Assembly (NCBI GenBank): GCA_036898135.1
Contig: CM072516.1
Span: 57,603,676-57,667,675, forward strand
DNA from: Oncomelania hupensis
Taxonomy: Eukaryota; Mollusca; Gastropoda; Littorinimorpha; Pomatiopsidae
Length of the DNA stretch: 64,000 nt
Direction: 5' to 3'
Shown in pieces: positions 1 to 9,967 of this stretch (position 1 is its first letter; every line of letters begins with the position of its first letter). The translations under genes and the position numbers were made by a program. The notes under the pieces are model-generated. The model made no database searches. It had not been told where the DNA came from and saw only the letters and a program-made list of their open reading frames with translations.

Positions 1-104
1 AAGTAGCCTACAATAGATCGCGTTATAGTGCATCCTCGGTAGCACAGCGGTAGCGGTCCTTTGATTGTATGTCTCTAAGTCTAAATGTGAAGCGTATTAA
101 TTAT

Positions 105-640
105 TATTTATTTAATCGTTCTTATAGAACGCTAGCGCTTTTCCACCTCGAGAGCTGCTCAAGGCGCTGGCCGATCCAGGATCTAACTCAATCCGCCTGT
201 GGCGCCCTCCCCCCCCCTCCCCACTTCCTGCGAACTTTGGGCGCCCAGACATATAAATTACCGTGCACAAGCCTTTGCGACCGGGTATGGAGAGGACCTA
301 GTGCTTGCTGGGTGTTTTTGTGTGGCCAGAACTCACCCCGGCTGTCACGTCCTCAAAGTTTCGGGTGTCTTACTTTAGCCGGGCGCCTTTGCGCATGCGC
401 CAGGTCAAGACTGGCCGGCTTTTTTACGATATTCTTAGGCGTCGTAACCCTAACCCTAAACCTAACCCTAATCCTTACTAAGACTACGATAGCACTGTGC
501 GCATGCGTCGAATTTTGTAATGCGTCGACCAGTCAGAATGCTCCCAGCCCAAATAAGATACTAGGAACTTTGACGATGTGGCATGTCACAGCGGTCTAGG
601 ACAGGAGCGTCATGATCTTTAAGTCCTTGCGGTAAGAAAA
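105..640 (-). mobile_element. tRNA-derived SINE copy (family 1), interrupted
   Basis: This shares long stretches with a cleaner copy at 40,066-40,400 and with the reverse complement of the copy at 62,005-62,425: the AGCGCTTT-type tail, the AGAGCTGCTCAAGGCGCTGG block, the TGCTGGGTGT block and the AGGATCTTTAAAGTC-like block. The tRNA-like head is best seen in the 62 kb copy. Here the body is interrupted at about 345-590 by unrelated sequence. Family assignment rests on comparison inside the window only. Confidence 0.6.
345..590. mobile_element. Small insertion nested in the SINE, with telomere-like repeats
   Basis: The SINE copy at 40.2 kb is continuous where this copy is interrupted. The insert begins near CTCAAAGTTTC and ends near GGAACTTTGACG, an imperfect inverted pair, and is flanked by TGTCAC on both sides. 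It contains about 25 bases of CCCTAA-like repeat near 443-475 and two copies of GCGCATGCG. It is a probable non-autonomous TIR element; superfamily unknown. Confidence 0.4.
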
Positions 641-814
641 AAAAGGGCTGCTTACTGCTATGCTGTTGGGGACCCATTACCGCTTTGTTCTATCCAAGAT
701 CCATTCTTTTGTGTTAATGTCCCTAGGAAGAAGAAAACAATGTGTCGTGCGCATGTTGCATTATTCAGCGTCAGCACAATAGTTTATTTGGACGTCATTC
801 ACCACAGGTACAAG

Positions 815-1735
815 AAGCATACATTGCAATGTGAGTGTATGTATTTCTCTCTCCCTCCCTCCCTCTATCTTTTCTGTTGTTGTTATTTAGGACTCATCTG
901 GCCCAGATTTACAAAAAAGATATTAACAGCAACCAAAAATGTTTCTGTCCATCCGTCTGTCTGTCCATCGCTCCGCCGCCTGACATCCGCCTGTGAAAAA
1001 CTTGGAAGTCAGAAGTAGCGTAATTTCTCAGAACTTATTGTGTCTATCGCAACCATACATAGTATGGTGGTGAATTAATGACTTTACTTCAAGGTCAAGG
1101 TCACAGGGTCAGAACATGTTATTCAAAAATGACAATTTTTCACAAAATTCAATTTTTTCTAAGTTATTAAGATTGAACGTATGATTCTTTGACGTATGAT
1201 TAGATATCAATGAGACACACATACTTTGCCAATTTGGTCAACCCCGCTCCAAGGTCAAGTTCACTGGAGACGTTTAAAGTCGGTTCATATGGGTATTTTG
1301 AAGTGATCTTGACCCTAAACTATGAGAGGTATAAAGTCGAAACTTGTATTTAGAGATAATATATTGATCTATTATTCATGTTCGTTTTTGCGTTGATCTT
1401 GAAGGTCAAGCTCATTTTAAGCCTTAAGAAAACATTAAGACATTTCTCATCACACAATGAAATGGCTCCATATCTGGCGCATAGTATGCATCAACATTGG
1501 ATTATTTGATCATACACGAACATCAAGGATCACGTGAAGGTCAAGGTCATCCCAAAATCAAGGTTATTGTCATCCCAAGGTCACTGGTTCTTTTTGAGGG
1601 GAAAATACAACTTTTGCTGTATTTTATTTATAGTACATGAGTGTACTTGGAGCCGGAATTCAATGTCATCTCAAGGTCAAGAGCATAAAAAAATCAGTCT
1701 GTATTGTTTCGCATTTTAATGCCACCGTTTCATTT
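815..1735 (+). repeat. ~1 kb AAGGTCA-rich interspersed repeat, copy A
   Basis: Shares the same block order with copies B and C: GCAATGTGAGT start, C/T-rich tract, a CCGTCTGTCTGTCC-like block, then TCAAGGTCAAGGTCA motifs, a TATGATTCTTTGA block, a TTGATCTTGAAGGTCA block, and a 3' block with GTACATGAGTGTA. No long open frame is conserved among copies, so it looks non-coding. Class is not recognised; it could be a non-autonomous element. Confidence 0.65.
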
Positions 1736-1744
1736 CGTTTTGTT

Positions 1745-2815
1745 GACTCACATGCATAGCAATGTGAGTATATGTGCTCAAACCCCCAGCCCCCTCCCCT
1801 CTCCACTTCTCCACCCCACCCGCAACCTCTCCCCCTCCTCCCCCGAAAAAAAATCAAAATGTTTGCACATCTGTGCGAGATTAGTCCTAAATAGTCCAAA
1901 AATAATATCGGAAAAAAGTCCGTCTGTCTGCCCGCTGTCCGCCGTTGTATGTGCAAACATATTAAAGTGGCTAAGAACTCAGAACCTATTTCAACTATCA
2001 CAACCAAACTTAGTAAAATGGTGTATACCCATACGACCTCATAAATGATCAGTGAATGCTTGACTTCACTTCAAGGTCAAGGTCACAGGGACATTAAATA
2101 TTAATTTTAAAAAATGACAAATGTTCACATTTCACCTTTTTTCCAGGGTTATTAATATTGAACTTATGATTCTTTGAGGTAAGATACATATTAATGAGAT
2201 GCACACACTATGCAAATTTGTGTAACCTCACTTCAAGGTCAAGGTCACTGGCGCTGTCCAAATTCGGTTTGTATAGATACTTTGAAGAGACCTTGACCCG
2301 AAACTATGAAAGAAAGTGCGAACTTGTATTTAGAAATGATAGATTGATCTTTCATATATGATCCATTTATGCATGGATCTTGAAGGTCTAGGCCATTTTA
2401 GGCCTTGCAAAACATTTTTTTTAAAAGGTCTTCGTTCAGTGGAATGGCCGTTTATTTAACCCATAGTATGCAACAAAATGAGTTATTTGATCAGACATGC
2501 TTGAGAGATCATGTGATGGTCAAGATCATCCAAAGATCAAGGTCAATGAAGGTCAAGGGCATCCCGTGGTCACCGCTTTTTTGTTGTTGGCATAATACAA
2601 CTTTTGCTGTACTTTATTTGATAGTACATAAGTGTATTTGAAACTGGAGGCCAATATCATCTCAAGGTCAAGAGTACTGAACGATCGAAGTCGGTATTAC
2701 TTTGCATCATAACGCCAACATTTCATTTTTTTTTAAATTCTGGACACTCATTTTCATGTTAAATATTGCGAGTTCCATAAGGAGCATGTGAGTCATATGC
2801 GCTTTATTTTCACTT
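1745..2815 (+). repeat. ~1 kb AAGGTCA-rich interspersed repeat, copy B
   Basis: Tandem neighbour of copy A in the same orientation. It starts with ACTCACATGCATAGCAATG and ends in a CATGTGAGTCATATGCGC-like block followed by CTTCTAGTT. Internal blocks match copy A in order and spacing. The start resembles a short hairpin (ACTCACAT...ATGTGAGT). Confidence 0.65.
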
Positions 2816-3044
2816 CTAGTTTTGTAGATTTTGAGTTACCCAGAATTCACTGTGGGCGATGAACAAAACAACCTTTCAACGTTGAGTAATTACAAGATAT
2901 TGTCAAACATTTTTAGACTGGCATGAATGTAAGTAGTCATATTTGAATAGCTTCATTAATATAAATATAATAATAGACGTCTTCGGAAATGGGAGGTAAC
3001 TTGTCTTTTTGTTTTGTTTGTAGTTATTTATAGAGTTATCCTGG

Positions 3045-3850
3045 CGTATATCTATGACGGCCTCCTAGCACCAAAACCGAGAGTTATCATTATCACGAGA
3101 TAATTGTAGCCTAATTAACACGTGTTGTGTGTAATTCACAGGAAACCGGTAATCCACAGTGTTGATTAAAAATTAATAGTATTTGCCACGCCTTCATAGC
3201 GCCAAAACCTGATAATTACAAATATCATGATATAATTACAAATATCATAGGAAAATTACAATTATCAAGGGATAATTACAATTGTCATTGGAAAATTACA
3301 AATATCTTCGCGTGATCATGTTTAATTTTTAGTTTTGGCTCTAGCGATCCGTCTGGAAATGGGCCAAAACTGAAAATTGTAATTTTCATTTGATATTTAC
3401 GTGTTCATTGTAAATATGTCGTTGATATTTGTAATTATCACATGATATTTGTAATTATCAGGCTTTGGCGCTAGTAGGTCGTCAGAATGTGAATTAAACA
3501 GAATACGTGTTGATTACTATTATCTTTGATACCGGTTACTGCACGTTTTGGCGCTAGTAAGCCGACTTAGTTATAATTAAGTATAATCACATAAATATTG
3601 TAATTATTAAGTGAAAATTGCAATTATTATGTGATAGTTAAAATTTTAGGTTTTGAAGCATTTCCAGGCGGATTGCTAGAGCCCAAACTTAAAATTAAAA
3701 AAGGAGCACGCGAAGATATTTATAATTTTTCTTCTATGATAATTGTATTTATTCCTTGATAATTGTAATTAACCCATGATATTTGTAATTATCTCATGAT
3801 ATTTGTAATTATCAGATTTGGGCGCTAGTAGGCCGTCATAGACATCTGGT
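3045..3850. mobile_element. Fold-back element with long inverted arms
   Basis: Sequence at about 3,183-3,356 pairs as an imperfect reverse complement with about 3,655-3,840. Both contain repeated GATAATTACAAATATCAT-type subunits and both carry a CGCGAAGATATTT block and a GGCGCTA/TAGCGCC block. The outermost block (CTATGACGGCCTCCTAG at 3,052) reappears inverted near 3,828-3,842. The middle holds further diverged copies of the same subunits. No coding frame is seen. Confidence 0.6.
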
Positions 3851-4944
3851 CTCAGAACGCTATGAAAGCTACCAAGAGCTGCAAGCATTTCTTCGGGAAA
3901 GGGGGGTGGTGGTGGCCTATCAAGGCAAGCCGGACTAGCGGAGCTAGCAAGGATTAATTGTAACTGAAATCTACCTTTCGATTGATCCGGAAGGTTTGAT
4001 AGAGAACAGAGCAGAAATTATAGGCGATAAACTGCAAAGAATGTCCGCCTCAACGTTAGACAACCCTGGCGCAACATGCAGGGCGAGCCGGCCAACGTTT
4101 TTCCCCTCGTAATATCCGAGCATGGTCTATTAATAGTATTTCTTGTGAGAGGAAAACAAAATCAGTTTTCCAGAAGTCAGTGTTATTAATCGACAGATTA
4201 TATAAAATACGTGCAATTTCGGTGGTGTGTGTGTGTGTGCGTGTGGGTGTGTGTGTGTGTGCGTGTGTGTGTGAGGGTGTGCATGCGCGCGCGCACGCGT
4301 GACATGACCTGTCTTATAGAAACGTTTTGTGGAACAACTCTTCAAAATAATTATTTCTTAGTTTTTGAGGGTCTTGCATTTTTGTCGCATAGACAAAATT
4401 GTTATTTTTCTTGTTATTCCTTACAAAAACATTACTGATGAACAATCTGTAGTTGTTTTTTCTTTTCTTTTTCTTTTTTATTTTTATAAATTTTAATTGA
4501 ACTATTTTTATTCTAGTATTTATGTCTTTTTCATTTTTTACTTGTAGACCTCAATTTTAAGTTTTAGACTGCACTTTAGTATTGAGGTATAGCTTGTACA
4601 TAATTATATTGATTTTTGTGTGGTCAAGAGTGAGGTATTTTGTTTTTTTTACATTACATTTAGTAGAGCTTTGAGATTTTTGTGTGTGGTGTGTGTGCAT
4701 ATTACGACATAGGTCAGTCCTGAGATTACTTTTTAAGTGGATTTGTTTTTAATTTTTAGATTTTATTTATGTATTTATTTTGTTGTTGTTGTTTGGTAAT
4801 TGCATGTTCCATAGGTCAGTATTGAGGTATTTATTGTATTTAGTTTTATTCATATATTCATGATATAGGACAGTCTAGAGGTATTTTGTTTTGGCACTAT
4901 ATGGCACAGGTCAGAATTGAGTTAGTTTTATTTGGCAATAACCC

Positions 4945-4975
<31 letters not shown>

Positions 4976-5138
4976 GCCTGCCTGTCTGTCTGTCTGTCTG
5001 TCTCTCTCTTGTTTTCTGTTAGCTTTCAGATCTTATCATTTTTCACGATTTTGTTCTCATGCTTTAATTTTTTTTTTTAAATTTTAAATAAATGCTTTTA
5101 AAAGTAAATAAATTAAGAAGGCTCTCATTATACTGAAT

Positions 5139-5140
<2 letters not shown>
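3851..5140. repeat. Low-complexity stretch with (GT)n, (TCTG)n and degenerate tandem repeats
   Basis: No gene is recognised. A (GT)n-type tract lies at about 4,223-4,300 and (TCTG)n at about 4,943-5,003. Between them, 4,510-4,930 carries a degenerate recurring motif (AGGTCAGTATTGAGGTATT and variants at about 4,580, 4,625, 4,710, 4,815, 4,865 and 4,905), suggesting an old tandem array. Confidence 0.55.
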
Positions 5141-5141
<1 letters not shown>

Positions 5142-5212
<71 letters not shown>

Positions 5213-5245
5213 GCTCTCCCCCCCCTCTCTCTCTAGCTCTTTCTC
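5142..5245. repeat. (CT)n microsatellite
   Basis: An almost pure CT run of about 70 bases followed by an interrupted CT-rich tail. Confidence 0.9.
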
Positions 5246-5329
5246 TCTCTAAATCTGATGTTCGTAGAAAAAGTCTGTCCGTTTACCAGTCGCAGTGTAG
5301 GAAAATAGTTAATAATTATATTGTTATAA

Positions 5330-5735
5330 CCAAAACTCCTCATCTGTAGTGTCAGGTTGGGAATATTGGACGCTTTCTGCCAAATGGTCACTAGGGTTTT
5401 ATTTGGTATTATTATTTAGAAATTTAGACATTTAGTATGCATGTGTTTTGTTAATATTTTGTAGTGATGTTTATATTCTTTTTTTTTTTGTTTGTTTTTT
5501 TTTTGCTTGTAAACGGGGGTTCGATAAATTAGTGTAACACCTCAGCATCCCATGCATGGGATGCCTTTATTATAAGGTGACCTGCTGGTGGAGTGCCTTC
5601 AGTTACCATTAGAGTTGTTTCGGCAGATCTTTTATACGGATCAGGGGTGAGTCCTCTTTCAACCAAGTTGTGGTGCTGATTCGGCTCTTTGCAATCCGCT
5701 GGACCATATAAACAATGACTAGCTAACTAACTAAC
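5330..5735. repeat. Unclassified interspersed repeat (inverted copy at 29,120-29,570)
   Basis: Blocks here reappear as reverse complements at 29.1-29.57 kb in the same relative order: AAAACTCCTCAT, GGGAATATTGGACGCTTTCTG, the GTAAACGGGG/ATAAATTAG block, TGGTGGAGTGCCTTCAG, AGATCTTTTATACGGATCAG and TTGCAATCCGCTG. It has no recognisable coding capacity. Confidence 0.6.
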
Positions 5736-5905
5736 TAATCCAAACCAAACTTGTATAATTAATCTATTGTTAACCATCCAAACCAAACTTGTATAGTTAA
5801 TATATTGTTAATTAACCACCCAAACCAAACTTGTATAATTAATCTATTTTTAACCAAACGTGTATAGTTAATCTATTGTTAACCATCCAAACCAAACTTG
5901 GTGTG
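5735..5905. repeat. Short tandem repeats beside the Ty3 remnant
   Basis: Four to five units of the type CCAAACCAAACTTGTATA followed by ATTAATCTATTGTTAA, with variable unit length (about 35-55 bases). They abut the truncated end of the Ty3 element. Confidence 0.7.
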
Positions 5906-6110
5906 ATGGCTATCCGAGTACAGCTTAAGGAGGTTGGCGTAGTAGTACTATATCTTGGAATGATGGCCGATCTTTACCTTGTAGTCGTTGATCCCCACCA
6001 CGGTCTCCACTTCGTATGGGCCTTTCCACTGCATCAGCAACTTTATTGTGGTCGATAGGTAGCAGCACCAGCACTTTGTTGCCAGGTTTGAACCTCCTGT
6101 TCAGAGCCCT
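5905..6110 (-). pseudogene. Integrase C-terminal GPY/F module, frameshifted
   Basis: Minus-strand translation continues the integrase through KPGNKVLVLLPIDHNK, then changes frame into LMQWKGPYEVETVVG, the WKGPY signature of the GPY/F module. An in-frame stop (TAG) precedes a YYANLLKLY-like end. Homology ends at the tandem repeats just to the left, marking the truncation point of the element. Confidence 0.75.
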
Positions 6111-7153
6111 ACGATCATAGTAGAGCTACCACAGTCCTGGGACTTCTTCAAGTTTTCTCTGGCTATCTCGAGAGTCTGCTCCAGCTTCTCCCGTAGCTCA
6201 AACACATACTGGTAGCTGTTCTTCACCTCTGGGGTCTCTACTTCTTTCGTCCACAGTTCTTTCAGGATGTGCATCGGCCCTCGGATGGTTCTTCCGTACA
6301 ACAGCTCGAACGGAGACAATCCTGTGGACTCCTGCGGTACTTCTCTGTAGGCGAACAGTAAGGCGTTGATGTCGCGATGCCATTGTCTGGGCTGCTCGCT
6401 ACACAGTTTCTTCAGGGTGGACTTCAGCGTAGCATTGAACTTCTCGACGAGCCCGTTGCACATTGGATGGTAGGGTGTCGTAGTCAAATGCCGGATGCTC
6501 AGCAGTATGTTTACCTCCTTCATGCAGTCAGAGACGACGTCTGTTAGGATTTCTTCAGGCACTCCAAGTCTGCTGAACATGTCCACCAGCGCCTCTGCTA
6601 CAGTTTCAGTGTCAATCTTCTTCAGAGGCACGGCTTCTGGGTACCAGGTCGCATAGTCCACTAAAGTCAGTACCCACCGATGACCTTCTTCACTCGGAGG
6701 TTTTATTTTGCCGATTAAGTCCAAGGCAGCCCTCTTGAAAGGTCGGTCGATCAAGGGCATCCTGTGCATAGGCACTTTCGGGACCATCCCTCGAGGTATG
6801 GTCTTCTGGCAAATGTCACATGATCGGCAGAAACGACTGACGTCCGCACGAAGTCCTGACCAGTAGAACACCCCCTGGATTCTGTCCGACGTCTTCTTGA
6901 TGTCCAGGTGACCTTCCATGATGGAATCGTGAGCTACTTCCATCACTTGGCGCCTTAGGGGTAACGGTACCAAGATTTGACGTAGTGGTTTACCTCCATT
7001 TACCATCGTGTGCTGGGAGATTCTGTACAGGATCTTGGCCTTCTCCTCGAAGTAGACCATGCCACTGCCTTTGGTCAAGTGGTCTTTGCGGTTCCTGTAC
7101 TTGTTTAAGGTACCATCAGCTTCTTGGAGCTGGGTCAGTTTATCTCTGACCAC
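6101..7153 (-). pseudogene. Ty3-type integrase (350-codon open frame)
   Basis: The zinc-binding HHCC region is visible as HDSIMEGH followed by CRSCDICQ. The catalytic core has the first Asp in ALDLIGKI, the second in EILTDVVSD and the Glu in NGLVEKFNATLK, so all three DDE residues remain although the sequence around the second Asp has diverged. The frame joins the upstream protease/linker frame by a frameshift near 7,140. The family integrates element DNA into host chromosomes; this copy lacks RT and is probably inactive. The Met start is a track convention, not a real start. Confidence 0.85.
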
Positions 7154-7620
7154 GATGGCGGCTTTAATTGGAGCTGTAGGCGACCTTCAGTGGCGTAGAC
7201 GTCTGAATTGTCTTTCTTGGCCTGGGCCCTAGTAGTGACAGCACCGACGATCTCGGATCGGCATGGCTGAGCTGGAGTAGCCATGTTATCCCGTAGCAGC
7301 TCTATAAGGTCTCCATCAGGAAACGGCAATGGATCCTCCTCTACAACTTCGACGCGTTGAGTTGAGGCAGGACTCCATTCTGAATCGGGATCGTTGGGTC
7401 GTCTCGCGCCGTCGATGTTCCCGATCATCAAATCGTATAACGGCTTCTTAAGGCAAACCGCTTTTACTTCGCCTATGTAGAAAAGGGTGCTGGCTTGAAT
7501 CTTCGCAACTGGCGCTTTCACACATTTGCTGTCGGCCATGAGTGTCCATTTAGAATCGCCAGTGAACTGTTCTTTAGCGATTAGATCTTCTCTGACGATG
7601 ACCCCACTGCAGTACGAATC
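7135..7620 (-). pseudogene. Ty3 protease region and linker, damaged
   Basis: Downstream of the Gag frame the minus strand encodes DSYCSGVIVRE, which corresponds to the D-[ST]-G-containing aspartic protease active site. The Gly is replaced by Tyr and a TGA stop sits immediately before the Asp. The frame then runs through GDSKWTLMADSKC and a typical TTRAQAKKD linker. The active-site change and stop argue that the protease is dead. Confidence 0.7.
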
Positions 7621-8358
7621 TCATAGGACAGTCACTTCATGATTTCCGACGCGTCCCTTGGAAACAGGCATGTTCTGGACGGTCACATCTGCGCTGGCGA
7701 CGACGGGGATGGATTTCCCATTGGCAAGGAGAAGTTGGCCATCGGTCATGCACTCTTGCACATCCGCAGGAGTAGCTGTGCGCTCGGTCTCACTCGGAAG
7801 AATGACGCTCCCGCTGCACACTTGATGGTCAGAGCTACTGGTTTGCCGTCGATTGGAGAAACGCCTCTGTCGGTTGCCCGCCGCTGCATTGTCCGTATTG
7901 CTCTGCTGTCCGCTACTTTCATTTTGAGGACAGTTAGCAGCTCTGTGGTCTGTGGCGTTGCAGATGAAACGGCCTCTTGAATGCCCTTCCTTGGAAGGTG
8001 GCGTGGAGTCCGTCTGTCTCTGGTTCGTCTGATTCCCCTGGATCTGGTTTCCATGGTTTCCAGTCCTCTGAAAATGTTTCGTCGCCTTGGGTGGCCCCAG
8101 CGTCTTCCCATAAGCGATGAGATATCTTTCAGCAGCCTCAGCAACATCTTTTAGCGTCTGCAAGTTTTGTATTTCCAAGTGGATCGCGAGGTCCTTAGGG
8201 CAGGCGTTGAGTAATTGCTCCCTCACGATCAGATCATGGAGACTCTCGTAAGTCTTTCCTTTGCCTAATAATTCCACCCACTTGTGTACCGTGTAGATAT
8301 GACGACAGGCGCTCCACAAACTTCTTTGGCGTCTCGTCTGACAAAGGCCGGCATTCAC
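7621..8358 (-). pseudogene. Ty3 Gag C-terminal half with degenerate zinc knuckle
   Basis: The frame continues the capsid-like domain (KWVELLGKGKTYESLHD, LIVREQLLNACP) and then a polar tail. The expected CX2CX4HX4C knuckle appears as RFICNATDHRAANC, with the first Cys replaced by Arg. It is joined to the N-terminal half by a frameshift near 8,300. Gag packages element RNA in the family. Confidence 0.75.
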
Positions 8359-8695
8359 GAAAGCGTTTACGGTAGCCCTTCTCTGTAATGTTGTAGTCTT
8401 TCAAAATGTTGTAGTCTTTGGCGTCAGTGTTCGACAGTCTGGTGTAGACGTCGAGAGCATTCCCCGTCAGTAGTGCACTGAGTCGAATTGCCCAGTCTTG
8501 AGGTTGCCAGTTAGAGCTTTCGGCAAACCTTTCAAATCTCGCCAGATAACTGTCGATCTGGTCCTTCCCGTCGACGAACGCTGGCAATTTTTGAGCCTTG
8601 TGGTCGCTGATGACTTGTGGCGCATGCTGATTGTTTTGGATACGCGTCAACTCTAGCTGGTACTGACGCTCAGACTCTAATCGTCTCTCTTCCAT
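8234..8695 (-). pseudogene. Ty3 Gag capsid-like region
   Basis: Contains KLPAFVDGKDQIDSYLARFE and a WAIRLSALLTGNALDVYTRL block, the SCAN-like capsid signature of metazoan Ty3 Gags. An 18-base duplication near 8,395-8,430 repeats DYNILK. The frame is lost near 8,300 and resumes in the neighbouring frame. Confidence 0.8.
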
Positions 8696-8699
8696 CTTG

Positions 8700-9259
8700 T
8701 CACGCCGACGTTGTTCTTCTCTTTCTTCACGCCTGCGTAGGTCTTCCCTTTCTTGACGTCGCTCTTATAATTCTCTTTCTTCACGGCGACGCTGCTCTTC
8801 TAATTCTCTTTCTTCACGCCGACGTTGTTCTTCTCTTTCTTGACGCTGCTGTTCAATTTCTCTTTCTTCACGCCGTTGTTGCTCTTCTTGTTCTCTTTCT
8901 TCACGCTACCGCTGTTCTTCTACTTCTCTTTCTTCACGCCGGGGTTGTTCTTCTTGTTCTCTTTCTTGTATTCTCTCCTGAGACTTGACGTACTCCGTCA
9001 GCTGCTTGCCTTTTAGATTGTTCAATTCCTTTCTGCCAGAAGTCAGTAATCTTGATGCTTTTCTGGAAAGTTCTTGACTATGCTGAACCTTTCTAGATTG
9101 TTCTAGAACAGCACGCTTTCTGCAGTAACTCTGATGCTTGTCACTAGTCTCCTTCGCTGACGCAGGCCCCGCTGTCCTCGTCATATGCTCCGAGACTGTC
9201 CCTCCACGTAGTCTTGCGGCAGCCACGTAGTCCCGGTCCGTTGTTCGCTCACGAAGCAA
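8700..9259 (-). pseudogene. Ty3 Gag N-terminal coiled coil with two stops
   Basis: The minus strand encodes a very long Arg/Glu/Gln-rich helix built from EEREQEEQRRR-type repeats, after a head containing SRKASRLLTSGRKELNNLKG. In-frame stops occur near 8,766 and 8,906. The DNA shows matching tandem subrepeats (TCTTTCTTCACGCCGACG), so the coiled coil probably grew by slippage. Confidence 0.65.
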
Positions 9260-9627
9260 CTCTTCGGCGACTACACGCCCTTGCAGTCAACCCAAATCTA
9301 TCGGAGATGTAGTTCCAGTATGTTGCAATTCGTGGGCTGCTACCCTCGATGACTGCCTCTCGTAACGTTGAATGAATGACACATTGAGGTTTAACGTCTA
9401 CACCCACCATTGGCGATATGGCAGATGGGGATAACCATCCCAGGGAAAGAGGGGTAGGGATCTGAATCAACACTGAACCACCAAAGCAATCATACTGCTA
9501 AAATGGGCAGTGAAAATGGCCACATTTTATATCGCCCACCACGGGATTCGAACCTGGAACGTTGACTCGCTTGTTGTAGCAGTTGAACCCTTGGCTATGA
9601 CGTAGATCGCGGCTTGGCCCCTCAAAA

Positions 9628-9950
9628 TGTTACACTCGTTATTGGTTTTATCAATAGTTGATTCAGCCCCGATGCTCGAATCCTGATAAGTGTAACCCAG
9701 ATTCGTTTATCCAAGCAACCTGTTCACTCAGCAACAAGGCAGGAGTCTTCGTATGAAATTTTCCAACTTTATTCAGCATACATCAACAACTGCATACAAT
9801 CGCTTTTCAACTTTCTTCACTTTCACAACACAGTGCATCAATTATATAGTTTTTCTATACTCTAGAGAACGTTGGAACGTTCCAGCGTGACGCAATTACA
9901 ACCAATCAGAATAAACTTCGTCATCACTGTCTTACGTCATATAGCTTAGA
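9628..9950 (-). promoter_or_regulatory. LTR-like region with TATA box and polyadenylation signal
   Basis: In element orientation (minus) a TATA-like ACTATATAAT lies at 9,841-9,850 and an AATAAA at 9,768-9,773 about 70 bases downstream, the spacing expected for a short R region. The probable inner edge is TGTTACAC at 9,628. I could not identify a primer binding site starting with TGG, and the outer edge is not defined, so boundaries are approximate. Confidence 0.45.
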
Positions 9951-9967
9951 ATCATCTCGTAGCCATA

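Larger units (their letters stand above)
5905..9480 (-). mobile_element. Decayed Ty3-type LTR retrotransposon: Gag-protease-integrase, RT absent
   Basis: Read on the minus strand the order is a coiled-coil Gag head, a Gag capsid-like region, a damaged zinc knuckle, an aspartic protease region, a TTRAQAKK linker, integrase (HHCC and DDE) and a GPY/F module ending near 5,905. No reverse transcriptase or RNase H is present. Only about 100 codons separate protease and integrase, so RT was not simply cut from the usual Ty3 position. One known group (Gmr1-like elements) carries integrase before RT, and a truncation downstream of integrase would give this layout; this is inference. Several frameshifts and stops make it a fossil. 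Confidence 0.8.

Noticed and set aside
443..475. Telomere
   Set aside because: The CCCTAA run is about 30 bases, imperfect and inside a nested insertion, so it is interstitial.
69..599. 176-residue plus-strand frame at the left edge
   Set aside because: It spans a SINE and a nested insertion; no conserved domain or splice context.
9530..9610. Possible tRNA gene on the minus strand (B box GGTTCGAATCCC)
   Set aside because: The acceptor stem does not pair and it lies in the leader of the Ty3 remnant; a tRNA-derived fragment is more likely.
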